Shown here in pieces: positions 9,149-21,699 of a stretch of 64,000 nucleotides of DNA; positions within the stretch are counted from its first letter, which is position 1; each line of letters begins with the position of its first letter. The notes below the pieces were generated by a model. That model ran no database searches. It had not been told where the DNA came from and saw only the letters and a list, made by a program, of their open reading frames with translations. Origin of the DNA: Capronia americana (lineage: Eukaryota; Ascomycota; Eurotiomycetes; Chaetothyriales; Herpotrichiellaceae); assembly GCA_016110215.1 (NCBI GenBank), contig JADWQD010000006.1:1612001-1676000 (forward strand), given 5' to 3'. The translations under genes were made by a program, and so were the position numbers.

Positions 9149-12100
9149 TCACCTTACCACCCCAGTAGTCTCCTCGCTCTCCTCCTGGGTAGGAACCTGA
9201 GCAGGATGCGGCAGCCTCAGCTCCTTCCGCCCGTTGCTCTTATAGTAAAGCACGATATCTCCCCCTGTTCGCCAAACATGCACCCTCAGAGTCGCGAGCG
9301 TGGTGTTTGGGTCGACGCGTTGCCCTTGGCAGTAGAGCTCCAGATATTCCTCCGGCTTGAGCTGGTCCTCAGCCTTCTCCTCAGCCTTCTCCTGTCCGCT
9401 GGCCGGCGCTGGGGTTTCGTCGTGTTCGGGTTCACTTGTCTGTTGGGCCTCAGAAGGTGGCTCGGTGTCCGTATGCGTTGCGCTTGACTGAGTTGTAATG
9501 TGAGATGGTGCAGTTGGGCCAGGAGCTTCGATTCGCTCCGCAACGTAAGCCATGATTTTCTTCGCACGGAGCATGCGATTTGCATTGAGGCGGGCGTTGC
9601 CATCAGGTGACGCAATCGTTGGGAGAAGGTTGTCATAGGGGTGCAGTACGAAGGACACTTTGACGGTATCTTTATACGGGATTTGATTCTAAAAGGTCAG
9701 GATCCGAGTCAGCATGCGAACAACAATCGCCCGGCTTGGAGAATCAGTGTTTGTTGATGACAGTGAACTTACTCGTAATAACAAGTCACCCAGCCACATC
9801 GGCGCAATTTTCTCCAGCGCGTCAACCTCACTCGGGTTGCCTAACTCACTGATCTCTCCTCTATATTGGTCCGCCAATCCGCCACTCTCCGGATTGTCTT
9901 CCTGGATGATAATTGTGGTATGGGGTGGCGGAGCCAGCACCGGCGTCTCGCTGGGCGGGCTCGGCGTTATGCCAGGCGGTAGAGGCTGACCTGGCCTGTG
10001 TTCAAGGTGCTCATCGTACTCGAGACGAATCTTCTGCACAACGCCGAAGAAATTGTCCTCGATGTTGAGCGGCTTTTCGGTGTCTTTGTCTGACGACCGC
10101 ATCGAGGCTGTGTCCGATAATTTCTCTTCTGCCGAAGCCACGGGTGCCTTTACCTCTACGGAGGAGCGTGTTGTCATTTTCTTGGTCAAGGACATACCCA
10201 TGCCGAACTTCTTGCCGAACAAGCCCTTTTTCTTTTCCTCCGTCGGGGAAGTTGGCGTCGAGACCGTGCCAGAGTTGTTTTCCGTTCCTATACCGGGGGT
10301 TTTGGGGACTTTATCACTTTCTGAAGAGGCTTCGGACTGATCGTTTGCGGCAGCGGTTGAAGCGGAGAAATAATCCACACCTTGTGACTCTGTCGCCGAC
10401 GGGGTCTGCTGTACCCGGGGAGTGTGCACTTTCGGGGTCGACGCTTGAGGGGTATGCGACGTCCCATTGGGAGTCGCTGCTCCGTCTTCTTCTGTCGTTG
10501 TGGTAAGCGTAGTGCTCAATGGAGCGAACCCTGGAGTGGCCGCTCCAATTGCTAAGCCCGGCGTAGGAAGGATCCTTCCAAATCCATTCGCCCGTGGCGT
10601 CGCTATAGCTCCTGGAGATCCCACAGGAGTTGTCCCAACAGACTCCGGCATAGCAATATTCGTTGGTGCACCGGGTCGAATGAGACCAGTGCTAGGCGGT
10701 GGAGTTATCTTGCTTTGAAGGGTGCGCCTGTGGTCCTCGTCGCGAGCAACCTCTTCATCGATCAATTTCGAGAACAGATTGCGCAAGACCCATTTTCCGA
10801 GATTGACTGTCATTTATCAGTAGAGTCCGTAGTACGCAAATAACACGACTTACTCCTTTGGTCTTCCCGGAAATGAATGTCGCTGGGCAAATCAACCTCG
10901 TCTGCATACACCTCCGCATCGAAGCAATAATTCTCCTCAAGCATGACTGTGATCTTGCCAGTCTTGGTATCGACGCCGCACCAGTTCGCGACACTTTCGG
11001 TGGTGTTGACCTCCGGTACGACTTCATCTAGATGGCGACGTCCAAAGGACTTGATCGGCGTGCACTGTTGCATGTCAGAGGGGTCCCAGCCTAGACAGAG
11101 AAGTGTACTTACTCTCAGTAGATCCCATAGCACAACCTCACCAGCGGTATCTAGGGTAAGAATTCGCTTTCTATCGTTCAGCATGACGTGCTTGATAAGT
11201 CCGTTCTGGCCCTCGATCGTCTCGGCAGGCTGTCCCCGAACAGGTACCACTAGACTCAGATCATCGGAGATCATGACCTCTGAAGCCTTCCTCAAATTCG
11301 TTGCCGACACATTGGGTAATCTGCCCAAATTCTTTCTGCCGGGATGCAGAGCAGTATTCGAGACTCGAAGGATAGCCGTATGCGGTATCTTCTTCTTGTG
11401 GTCCACTTCACCATTTGTAGTGCCGTTTGTCGTGCCATTTGTTGTCGTGGTCGGTGAGTCGGTTCGAGCATCATCGGGCGACAGGTTTTTTCTTGCTTCT
11501 GGGCTTGCGGCCCTTTCCTCGCGTGGCGATGATGGCGGTGTCTCCACCTCAAGTTCGGTATCGACATCGAGCCAGCGGTTAACGCTAGAGCTCGACGTTG
11601 CCGTCCACACGAAGTCACCCACAGGGAGAACCCGAGCAATGCCATCATGTTCTTGACAAACGGCGACTGAAACCCCGTCGTCGATTTCCATGGCACGACG
11701 AGTGTCGGTCTTGGCAACGAGACCAGACTTATCTCCCGAATAGAAGACAGCCAGGTTGGGATCATCCGAATACATGCACCAGACGCTGTCATTGTGCATG
11801 GTCAGGGTATGGACACATCTTCCGGCAGCAATGGACCAGACTTTGATGGTCTGGTCAGACGAGGCCGTGAGCAGGGTATCGCCATCGTCGCTAATCAAGA
11901 TGTCTCGGACGTTGTCTGTGTGCCCAACAAGCTTGGTGATGCTTTTGCCGGACTTGACATCCCACAGTCGAACGACGCTTTCGGGGCCACCGCTTGCGAG
12001 GAGAGACCCTCGGGCGCGCAGTGCATACACGGACCCTTTGACCACATCTTCAATCTTGCCAACATCAATCTCGAGGTTCTTGCCGGCCCCGTTCAGATCC

Positions 12101-12668
12101 CACAGGCAGATCTTGTGGTCTAGGCCCCCCGATGCAACCCAGTTCGCGGTCCGGTCGGGTGTCGCGAGGCACTTGATATAGTCACTGTGGGAGCCGATGG
12201 TGTATGGTTGAGTGGTCTCGTGGCCGTGGGGCCGCCACAGCTTGACAGTGACATCCGACGAGGCAGATACCAGCCCAAGATTGTTCTTGACCAGGACGAT
12301 GTCGTTGACCCAATGTGTATGTGCCTGCACCTGCTTGCGAAAGGAGACAGTGCCTTTCTTGTCCCGCGTGCCTGCGTCTTGCTGTGACCTCTGCGCCTCT
12401 AGATCGAGATTCCAGGCACATATCACACCATCACGGCCGCCGGTGTATCTGCAATATATCTCAGTAGTCGCTCACACGGTCGCTGGAGAGGGCGTCTACG
12501 CACAGGATCGAGCGGTCCTCGTCGAAAGCTAGGCCATTCACGCCGAGTCGGTGGCCTCCTGGCGAGGCTGCCAGAGGCAGGACTGGTGACTGTCAGCAAA
12601 TGGGCCAGCGCACGTCCAAGGCCGGGCGACAAACCATAGCTGACCCTCTGGCGCTTCTTCTTGGCCAT
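9149..12668 (-). CDS. WDR48: WDR48/Bun107-like WD-repeat cofactor of deubiquitinase
   Basis: Six exons: 12635..12668, 12504..12582, 11113..12448, 10854..11064, 9773..10806 and 9149..9688, coding 1077 residues. Introns are 52, 55, 48, 47 and 84 nt. The N-terminal beta-propeller starts with ISY-type residues and [10 protein letters not shown], followed by repeats such as [31 protein letters not shown] and [13 protein letters not shown]. The C-terminal half matches the DUF3337/SLD part of WDR48 (UAF1) proteins: [70 protein letters not shown] long Thr/Ser/Pro-rich insertion lies between these blocks. Members bind and activate USP1/USP12/USP46-type enzymes (Ubp9 in fission yeast). The 48-nt intron is a multiple of three, so it can be mistaken for coding sequence. 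Confidence 0.92.
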
Positions 12669-13284
12669 ATGGGGGTATTGTCAAAAGACCCCTCGAGTTT
12701 CTAACCCTCGCGACGCACTGCAGTTCCTGCACTTCTAACCATCCATTGCCGTTTGGAAAGCCCAGAACACGCGACCTTGTTCTCGAATCCACCGGCAAAG
12801 TTGGAATAGGCTGAAGGAGCATGGAGCAGCTATCGTCGGCAGATCAAGTAGGATTAGCCCGCGTCGTTGTGAAGTGCGGGCAAGTGCATTGCGGATGGGA
12901 CGCCACTAACTGGCGAGCTACTGTCCCCTCGAAGCTGGGGGCCGGACACGATTAGTCCGAGGCGACTTTGCCGCGTCTTTTGCTTGCCTTCATCCGTCGT
13001 TGAGGTCCATTTCATCATGGCTTTATTGCGTTGGAACGTGATAAACTGGTATCTACAATATAATGACCTTTCCACTAAGACTGTGACCATTTTCTCCTGA
13101 AAGCATTTCCACAAAAGTATCCAAACGCGCCCGTCAAACCTCATCCGCATTGTCTGGTAAGTTCCACCTCCGCATCCCAGACAACCAATTCATCATTGTC
13201 GTTTCGTGACATGATCAGTGTCGTTCAGACACGGTTTCCAGAAGCGATGCCTGCAGTTCAAATGCCACGCCGCCAGCTCTTGTA
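12669..13284. other. Intergenic, WDR48 promoter and kinase 3' region
   Basis: About 615 bases between two minus-strand genes. No conserved open frame or RNA gene was seen. Confidence 0.5.
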
Positions 13285-15678
13285 CTATTTGGCCGGTGGC
13301 GGGCCTCCAGATCCAGCCTCCAGCACATGAGTGTGGCCTTCTGCGTGGTGGACAGTGCCGTTCTCTTCTTGATAGCACACCTTTGCGTTGAGAACCCAGT
13401 CGTCCTCGAGGACTTCCTCCATAGTCGCTCGTTCCGCCGGATCGATCTTGAGCATACGTCCAATGATGTGCCGGCTCTCGCGCGGAAGGATCCGGAGGAG
13501 CCGCCATGGTCCTTTGATTACTTCTTGCTTGTCGCCACCAGAGGTAGAAGGCCTTCCTTCGTCAACGCTCTCAGAATGGTGATGGCCGTGGTGTGAGGAC
13601 TGGCTACTGCCATTGGCTTCCGAATTATGCCGCGAAGCAGAATGGTCGTCATTCGGGTTCAGCTGTGAGTGCTTTCGGGGATGAGAATCTGGGACGGGCG
13701 TGCCGGGGGTAGGCGGAGAGGCGAACAACTTATACGAGTTGTCCACAAGTCGTGGCTGCTTCCACGGGAAGCGGCGTAGCGACATACAGCAGAAAATAAT
13801 GGCCAGTGACCAGATGTCAGTCGCCGTCGGATCATACTTCTTTTCCTCGTACACCTCAGGAGCAAGATATGGGTCAGACCCAACGATACCTGTACTCCAA
13901 GTTAGCGAGCTTTCTGATTAATGGGACCAGTTACCAACCTGAAGCCAGCACGATCTCGTTTTCGAACGGATATCTGAACACGGTGGCGCTACCGAAATCG
14001 ATCAACTTCATGATCCCATGCTCGCTGACCACCACATTGTCCAACTTGAGGTCACGATGTGCGAGACCCATGCTATGAAGGTAGCTGACACCATTGACAA
14101 TCTGGAGGAAAGCGCATGCGATCTCCTCCCTCGACATCTTGCCGGTCATCACAATCGCGAACAGATCATACGGTGCATATTCCATCACCTCGTACCAGCG
14201 ATTGCCTTCATGGATGATGTCCATTGTTTCGATGATATTGCCATGATGCAAGGTCGATCCGATACAGAATTCGGCCGTGACCTTCTTCGAATAGTCTTTC
14301 TCGCTTTCCCAGGAGTGTTTTTCTCGGAATTGCTTGACGGCAAAAGTGACTCCATCACTGCTTCGTTTGAGTAACCTCACAGAGCCGCCGGCTCCGGAAC
14401 CCAGAACTTTGCCAAACTTGCCGTATTTCGCCTCGAGGCTGTGGTCATCCATGAAGGGGACATTGGTTGGAGGAGCTTGGTGAGGAGGCGTCCTGGTCCC
14501 GGATTTCTGGTTAGTCGACTTCCGCGAAGCCGGAACGGAGGATGCCGGAGACTCTTGCGGTGTACTGTGTTTCTTGTGCCCGTGGCCGAGTCTGAAGAAT
14601 CTTTTCAGTTCAGACATTGATCCATGCTTCCTCCCTCCTAAATCAGACCTCTCACTGCCGCTATCTGTAACGTGGGCATACGGATCTTTCTTGCTCGGTC
14701 CAAAGATTGAACTTCGCTTATCTGATCCAGCGATATCGCTACTACTTGACTGCCGGGGTATCCGCTCAGCTGCAGCTGCGATGGCCGGGGCAAGGGAGCC
14801 CCTTCCAAGACTTCCGAAGTGACGTGGTTCGGTCTGTTTTTGTTGGCCACCGAGCTGAGGTGAGGAAGGTCGAAGCTTGGGCGTCCCAACTGGACTTTGG
14901 TCGGCAGGACTTGTAGACTCGGAAGGTCCAATCTCAAATTTGGGTATTCTTCTCTCGTGCCCGTGGTCAGGCTTAACTGATGGATGCTCGTTGGAGGAAG
15001 ACGAGACGTGCTGGGACGGAGATATTGATTGCGATAGGGCCCTACCGTGCTGATCCGGGGGAGGGGATGTCTGTGGAGTTATAGCATTTTGGCCTGCCTG
15101 GCCCCGCCCACCAGACACCGAGTCATGCTTGCCATCTTTTGAGCCATGTGGCGTCAATGGCGGGGATTGGAAAGCTGAGGACATGGAACCGTGACCGTGT
15201 CTTATAGAGCCCCGTGGAGTTCCAGGCGTCTCACTATCTCTGGATGGGACCTGAAAGAGCTCCTGTCAGCTTCATCTAGTAAGATGGAAAACGTTCCGCA
15301 TACCCGCGACGGAGGCATAGAGACTGTCTCGTATGCAAAATTGGCCATCCTGCTCTCCTGTAACCGTGACTTTTGCAGCGACATTGCCAGGTTCCGGATC
15401 TGTTCATGTGCCTCTGGGCTGAGCTCTTCATTCTTGACGCCGCCAGCCTCCGATGTCCGTCTTGACTCGTTGAGAGGGTCTATTTCCTCGTCGGCCGCAG
15501 CAAATCGTACAGCACCTTGCGCGGATTGTCCGTCCTTTTGCTCTTCCGGCTTCGAATTGGCATCTGAGTCTTCCGAGTCAGCCGACTGCGCTCTCAACGC
15601 AGTCCACAAGGTCCAGGTACCTTTTTCAGTCTTTGAGTCATCACCCGGGAGGAACATTGCGGACAGTTTTGAAGTCAT
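13285..15678 (-). CDS. sat4: Hal4/Sat4-like Ser/Thr protein kinase
   Basis: Three exons: 15304..15678, 13939..15250 and 13285..13889 (introns 53 and 49 nt), coding 763 residues. The N-terminal 390 or so residues are Ser/Pro/His-rich and look disordered. The kinase domain has the Gly loop [14 protein letters not shown] (about 405), VAIK-type FAVKQF, catalytic [10 protein letters not shown] (about 520), LIDFGSA and SDPYLAPE. Arrangement and motifs fit the fungal Hal4/Sat4/Hal5 group, which in yeast activates Trk potassium transporters and stabilises plasma-membrane nutrient transporters. The C-terminus is short and carries a Ser/His-rich insertion inside the C-lobe, before [16 protein letters not shown]. 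The subfamily is recognised from memory of the motifs; confidence in kinase identity is very high. Confidence 0.9.
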
Positions 15679-17510
15679 TTTAGGCGAGATCGTGGGGGTG
15701 GAGGGGGGTGGAATGCGATGGTCGGCGGATAGGAAAGCGATCGGCTACATTAACGAACGTTGACTTCTGCTAATATGTTCCGTGCAAGCGAAGACCGGAG
15801 AGATGTTGGAATCCAATATTCTAAAAAGACCTCATGTTAGAATGGGGAGCATTGTTGCCGTCCTGCGCTGGCTTTTTCGGGGAGTAGATGAGCTAATACG
15901 GGAACGAAAAGTACCCTGGCAGAGCATTGGCCGGCTGAGTGGAGCAAGAATGGAACTCACATGCGTTCGGTTACGTAGACTGCGATATTTTGATCTTTGA
16001 TTGATCTATACACCAGAGGCGGAATCGCCGACCAGAGCGGACCTGGTGGAGCAGAAGACGACCGGACAGAGTGTGGAAGTGAGACAGTGCAAGGACCGTG
16101 GGCGCTGTTCTCTGCTCTGGCATATGAAAGCCAAAGCGGTAGGTCAAGGTGTAGGTACAGTAATAAAGTCGATGCTCACTTAATAACCCGACTCCAATCA
16201 ATCCGCCGGAACAAAGGGTGAGTTCAGCGACTCAGCGTTCGAGGCTTGTTCGCTAGAAACACACCGAGAAGAAAGTGGGATGTCCAAATTGCCCCGCCAA
16301 ACACTCGTCTCAGCATATCATTGCTCCTTTTGAATGAAGGCACGGCAACAGAAATGGCAATTGGCAATTGGCAATTTGCACAGCGTCCCTAGTTAAACTC
16401 TTTCCGGCTCCAGGAGTCATAGGCGTGGGCTGACAGTATCAAGCTCATAAGGCCAGCTCACGGCCACAAAAGTAATATCTATAATAACTGCATATCCTTG
16501 CGACCACCAAGCCTTTCCTTACGGGACATAATTGTAACCGCGGTTGCTGAGCGGAGCGCAGAAACATCCGGCCTCAAGATCTTCTAAGCTGCTGGGACAC
16601 TGTCACCTGTTTCGTCTTTGCCTCCGGCCGTACCCAAGGGTTTCCTTCCGGCTGGGCCGGAGACAATATGATGACAACGCTGCATACCAGACAACCCTTC
16701 GGTTCCCATTTGCGAATTACGAGATGTCGGTGTCTGCCTAAAGGCGAGGGAGAATGTTCTTTAGGCGCGACGTCATCTCTCGTACCCTCGTGGACTTGCC
16801 GTACGAGTCATCCTTTGCCCGCCTATGTAGTAGAGCAATCCGAGCTTGGGGCAAAGTCCAATTCCATTACACAAGCCAGAACGCCTGAACCCATAGTATA
16901 CGGTCATACGAATCCTTCGAACCCGCTTGAACAGGACAAATCTCCCGGAGGTCTCCTCGTCTCGGCTTGCCGGCATCCCCACGGGGTCGTGTAGATATGA
17001 TGTTGTACCTTCATGCAAGATAGTCGAAGATTGCCATGGCAAGTGACCAATACGGTTACTGGATCTGCACCATACAATTCACCGTATTCTTTCGTCTCCG
17101 GGATTCTCTCGGCATTTCCTCCTAGATCTCCAGTCTCGATGGTTTATCAGTGCCGGTCATGGCTCCGGTGAGGGCATATTCCTCTGTCATGACCGAAGCA
17201 CTCCGAAGTGGCCGACAAGGCGCTTCCCTGACCCTGTTCAGGACTTCGCCGGGCCTCGATTATCGCTCTTGCATCCGAGGTAGGACCCCAATGTTCACAG
17301 CTCGATTGACCATATCCCAACTTGACATTGTTCAATATGCGACTGCGGATACCAGGTGAGCCAGTCGGCTGGGAGTATCGGATATCTGCCACTGGAGCCG
17401 AAATAATTGTGTGGCTGCCTCATCTTCTGCAAAGAACTTTTGGATCCCGAAAAGGCAAACGCAGGGCGACCCCGGTGTTTTGGAAAACTTCGACGATGGC
17501 CCGGCTCTGG
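15679..17510. other. Long intergenic stretch, kinase promoter side
   Basis: About 1.8 kb with only short, non-conserved open frames on both strands. It contains three tandem copies of TGGCAAT at 16355-16375. No tRNA, CRISPR or mobile element was recognised. It may hold a long kinase promoter or 5' UTR. Confidence 0.4.
16355..16375. repeat. TGGCAAT x3 tandem repeat
   Basis: Three head-to-tail copies of a 7-nt unit in intergenic DNA. It includes CCAAT-box-like cores on the minus strand (ATTGCCA spacing). A regulatory role is only a guess. Confidence 0.6.
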
Positions 17511-18025
17511 TTACGGCACAACTTTGACGCCGATGGACTTGCACTGCCAGATGATACACTTGCAGAGACCTTCGAGACTCAACCCGGACAGCCGTGTCTC
17601 GGTCTGCTTGATTCTCGCGATTTCATAGATATGTTTCAGCGACACCGTGCCAACGCTCTCATGACCTGGCCGTTGTGCACCTTTGATCTTGCCCTTGACT
17701 TCCTTGACTCCAGCAGCTTGGAGAAGAAGCCACGAGGTGTTGGGTGTGCGGATATCGAAGGTGAAAGAACGGTCCGGTCGAACTGTGACCCGTGCTGGAA
17801 CTGGGACGCCAGGAGTAATGTGAGCGGTACGGGCATTAAATTCCTTTTCAGTCATCAGCCAGTTTTCCATTTTGGTCCCTCGCTCAGCAACCGCACCTTG
17901 CAGAAGTCCATGCTCTTGACACCTTTGCTACCCAGTGCAGGGCCTACCGGTGGGCTTGGGCTCGCTTGACCAGCTCCGACTATTAACTTTACAATCTGAT
18001 CACGAGCAGCCACAGCTTTCGCCAT
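17511..18025 (-). CDS. MRPL19: Mitochondrial large ribosomal subunit protein uL11m
   Basis: Two exons: 17897..18025 and 17511..17843 (intron 53 nt), coding 153 residues. This is bacterial-type ribosomal protein L11 of the mitochondrial large subunit, at the GTPase-associated centre. Diagnostic stretches are [34 protein letters not shown] (across the splice junction) and the C-terminal domain with [17 protein letters not shown] and [11 protein letters not shown]. The open frame extends to a TTG at 18043; the first ATG at 18025 was chosen. No separate presequence is obvious, as in many uL11m proteins. It shares a roughly 550-base divergent promoter with SVF1. Confidence 0.95.
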
Positions 18026-18579
18026 GATGCACGGAGAGGTCAATGGTCTGGAAATTCAATGAGAGGAAGATATGTGATCGTGTATACTGGAGCAAGTGAC
18101 GCTTAGGATGAGAGATTGCCACTTTGGACGGAGTCGTGAACGATTGTTGATCGAGTCCGAAAAAATTATTGAGAAGCTCAATGCGCGAGGCGTGAGATGG
18201 CCCAGCATGCGCAGGACTAGCCTAAACCACGAAAGGATCTAGCGGCAGATGCTAACTGGGCCTCCTGCGCTCCCGCCTGCATCCACCTTTAGTTAATTAC
18301 CATTGATTCCTGGGCGCTGCTGAGAGAGGCCAGGCTTGCTACAGTACGTTAGAATGTTAGTCACCCGGGGGCGATTTAGGCGCAGCGAAACGCCTTCCTT
18401 CAAGGCACAGCAAGCATTCCATTCGTCCAGTGACGTCGAAAATTCCCCTTAGCCGGCAGGCCACTTGAACGATCCCGTCCCCTCCATATTCTTACTATAT
18501 TCCTCCAGGCGCCAATGGTCCAAACTTGTTCCATTTCTGCTATTCACTTCAAATTTCCCACAGCAAGCGTATAGACAAC
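18026..18579. promoter_or_regulatory. Divergent promoter between MRPL19 and SVF1
   Basis: A head-to-head pair separated by about 550 bases, so this stretch must drive both genes. No specific element was identified. Confidence 0.5.
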
Positions 18580-19825
18580 ATGAATTGGTTCAAGCAGCAA
18601 TTAGCCAACGTCGTTGGCACCGAGGAACCCGAATATGGGCCCACAGCGGTGCAACCCGTTACCAAGCAGACACCGCCCTACTCGCTCCTCAAGAAGGAAG
18701 ACTTGCGGTGGAAGGCCATGGAGCATACCAATGTCGAGACAGAGACTTTCTACTTCAACACAGACGAGGGTGTTATTGCTATGGCTCAGGTCATCTACAG
18801 CAACGTTGGGTAAGAAGCATGCCATTGCGAACTGTTGGCGCACTTGGGCTGATCATTTGTTGATAGTGGTCTCCATACCACCGCTCAGTTCAACAGCAAG
18901 ATCTTCGACCATGAAGGACCTGGAAAGCATCAATTCTGCACCGACCCTCTTAAGGATTACGGCTTCGATGAGCCACAGACAAGCTTCTACGCTGACAGCG
19001 TGGCGCTGGAATTGAACGAGGCGGGTGATGCGTACACAATTAAATCGGCCCGGAATGAACAATGCATTGTCAATGTGACTGTGAAAAGGCAAGCGCCAGG
19101 TTTCCAAATTGGCAAAGATGGCACTACATACTTCGGAACTGATCCCGCACATCCATGGGGGACAATGCGACATGCCTTCTGGCCTCGGTGCACAGTGACA
19201 GGCACCATGCAGACACCCACCAAGACGTACAAAATGGACGGCATGGCAACCTACGTCTACGCCCTTCAAGGCATGAAACCCCACCACTTAGCGAACAGAT
19301 GGAACTTTGCCGACATTCACACTAAGGACTATTCTGCGGTCCTGATGGAGTACACTACACCCCAATCTTATGGCAAAACCACTGTCGGTGTAGGCGGCAT
19401 CGCCAAAGATGGGAAGCTAGTGTGTGTCGGTGAATGTACTGCCGAACATCTTACATCCAAGCGAGAAACACCACACGACTGGCCTGAGCCAACAACCATA
19501 GTATGGAAGTGGAAGGGCCAGGTCGATGGTAAGCCTGTAACTGCCGAAGTCAAGGGCGATCTGCCCGCGAGAACAGATCGGATTGAGGTTTTGGCCCATT
19601 TGCCTGGATTCGTCAAGACCTTCATCGGCCATGCGACGGGCTTGAAGCCACACATCTTCCAAGTAGGGACCATTCTCTTCAGAGCATTCAGTATGTTGCT
19701 TCTGTTACTGACCTGTTCCGCAGTACTACTCGACCGACAAGATGCACCTGAAAATCAAAGTCGACGGCGAGGACGAGGTCTCCGAGCCCGGCAGGGTCTT
19801 TTCTGAAGCGACCTTCATCTCCTAA
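18580..19825 (+). CDS. SVF1: Survival factor Svf1-like protein
   Basis: Three exons: 18580..18809, 18867..19662 and 19724..19825 (introns 57 and 61 nt), coding 375 residues. The start MNWFKQQLANVVGT and length match the Svf1 family. Svf1 consists of two lipocalin-like beta-barrel domains. In yeast it supports survival under oxidative and cold stress and has been linked to ceramide transfer to the Golgi. Conserved stretches seen include VETETFYFNT, KIFDHEGPG, NRWNFADIHTKDYSA and the end HLKIKVDGEDEV. The amphipathic N-terminus (residues about 1-20) fits peripheral membrane binding. The last exon is needed for a normal C-terminus. Without splicing at 19663 the frame runs into unrelated residues. 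Confidence 0.93.
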
Positions 19826-20211
19826 CTAACGAAGTTGCGTCTTGTGTTTGCGCGCCTGAACGACATTGCATGACCTGGATAGAGCTTGAACGGTCTGGAT
19901 ACTGGGGATTGACTTACTCATTGGATATGCGCTATGCTACCACTTTGCAGTTCCCTTTTTAATGCCCAATTCTTCAGTCCTTTGCCGGACCCTGTCCTTC
20001 ACTTTTCCTGAACTATCACTCCCTTTTTATTCCTCAGGTCCTCGACGACGCCCTTCACTTCTCTCTCTCGTGCCTCTCTCCTCACTTCTGTTGCCGTCCC
20101 CATATCCTTCAATTACCTCGAGGACACGGTCCGACGTCGCTTCTTGTTCATCTTGCCATCGAATATCACTGTCCAATCACCCTTCTCCGGATTTGCCTGT
20201 TATTCTCGAAG
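19826..20211. other. Intergenic, pyrimidine-rich promoter of H4-variant gene
   Basis: The interval is strongly C/T-rich on the plus strand (about 19950-20120), typical of transcription-start regions of filamentous ascomycetes. Confidence 0.5.
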
Positions 20212-21068
20212 ATGCCTCTCGCACCTGCTTTCGGAAAGGGCCTCGGGATGTCTGGCGCGAAGCGCCATAGAAAGCTGCTGCGCGACAACCTCCAGGGGAT
20301 TAGTAAGTTTCACTGTGACATATGATCCAATCGTTACGACCCCAGAATCGATCGGAAATGAACATAGCTGACGATCTTTCTACTACAGCGAAACCAGCAA
20401 TCAGGTACACCCGACTTCTGCGTGATCTCAAGGCTACAGCGACTCCCTGTACACAACCTTGACACTAATCATGCGTTGTAGACGCCTTGCCCGCCGCGCT
20501 GGAATTGGAAGAATCCAATCAACAATCTACCAAGAAATCAGGAACGTTGTGAAGCAAAAACTCGAAGATGTGAGCCTCACTCCAATCTCAGCGGCGTGTG
20601 AGGGCGCAAATGAACAGCCAAAATCCCTCTCTACTGTTGACGTTGTGTTTCAGAGTTTATCCTCAACTCATTCCCACACTGACGTTGACACTGACACTGA
20701 CACCGATCCAAGGTAATACGCAGATTGGTCGTTGTTCTGGGCAATTCCGGTGATCCTTCCCGGCCAGACGGACCATTGGGAGATGTGATCCCGCGCGGAA
20801 GACAGGTGGGTTATCAAATACTTCTCACCTGGACTTGACTCGAGTGGCAGACAGACTATTTATCAAGCAATATCACTGACTGATAATCTAGACTGTCACA
20901 ACCCAGGACGTGGTCTACGTTCTGTACCGCGTGAGTACCCTTTCTAGTCGGCTGTATTTTGGTTTACTCTCTACTCAACAATGCTGACGGTCTACTATAC
21001 AGATGGGTACGCCTCTATTCGGCAATGGAACCGCTTGGGGCGGTTCTCATCGTGGGAGTGGACAGTAA
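20212..21068 (+). CDS. hH4v: Divergent histone H4 variant (hH4v-like)
   Basis: Six exons: 20212..20302, 20389..20404, 20482..20569, 20713..20805, 20892..20930 and 21003..21068, coding 130 residues against 102-103 for canonical H4. The H4 core is clear: [47 protein letters not shown] and [15 protein letters not shown]. The tail keeps K8-, K16- and K20-equivalents, but the K5 position is lost and K12 is Met. About 16 extra residues lie between alpha-2 and alpha-3 (rich in Gly, Pro and Asp), and the C-terminus carries an extra Gly/Ser-rich tail. Exon 2 is a 16-nt microexon. Neurospora crassa is known to have a highly diverged H4 variant (hH4v) of unknown role; orthology is inferred. The canonical H4 gene, usually paired with H3, is not in this window. 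Confidence 0.87.
20679..20704 (+). repeat. TGACAC-type short tandem repeat in H4-variant intron 3
   Basis: About four imperfect copies of a 6-nt unit, ending just before the intron 3 acceptor at 20712. It also lengthens this intron (143 nt), the longest in the gene. Confidence 0.6.
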
Positions 21069-21699
21069 TCGAGAATGAAAGCCGCCAACACCGAATTGAT
21101 GAACCAAAGAGAGGCGGCCAGCCGTTGATGAAGTGTGGGCAGCGAGCAACTTGAACGAGATGAGCTGAAGTCGAATGTCCAGAATGGCGACACATGCATG
21201 GATGGTTTCAATTGTTGAGCCCGGACAGCACAGGCACGGATCCACATGTCAGGCCATCACAGCGTGGTTCGGACATGCGTAAAGGCTGAAGTAAGGGTGT
21301 TGGAAAGTCAGAACCTACAAAGTGTCACGCCTACCCATCACTCCACTGTTCAGAGTGGACTGACACTAGAACTCGAGCGCTTCATATTCAAATTCCCGAG
21401 CGTTGTGGCACGAAATACAGTCAGAGAGTGTGCTCATACAAGCCTTACAATGCTGTGCAATGGACAAGGCTGTCGAAGAAGAAGGTCGTGCTGTGTGTGA
21501 CCCCCCGGTTGGAAATACATATCCGCAGTGAGGTCAATCATTCCAGCTTCCATGCATTACATGATACTCGGACTGCCAGGAAGTGATGCACAAGTGATGC
21601 ACAGCGCTACAGCCAGTGGATGCTTTGAGGAACAGGTCTCTTGTCCTGCTTTCCTGTCACTCTCACAAGTACTCCTCCGCTCGAGCCCATCTTCCCTCA
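21069..21699. other. Convergent 3' region of H4 variant and quinone reductase genes
   Basis: About 630 bases between two converging genes. Short non-conserved frames only. Confidence 0.5.

Noticed and set aside
17322..17969. 215-codon open frame on the plus strand
   Set aside because: It is antisense to the two-exon mitochondrial uL11 gene, which is fully conserved. The plus-strand product resembles nothing.
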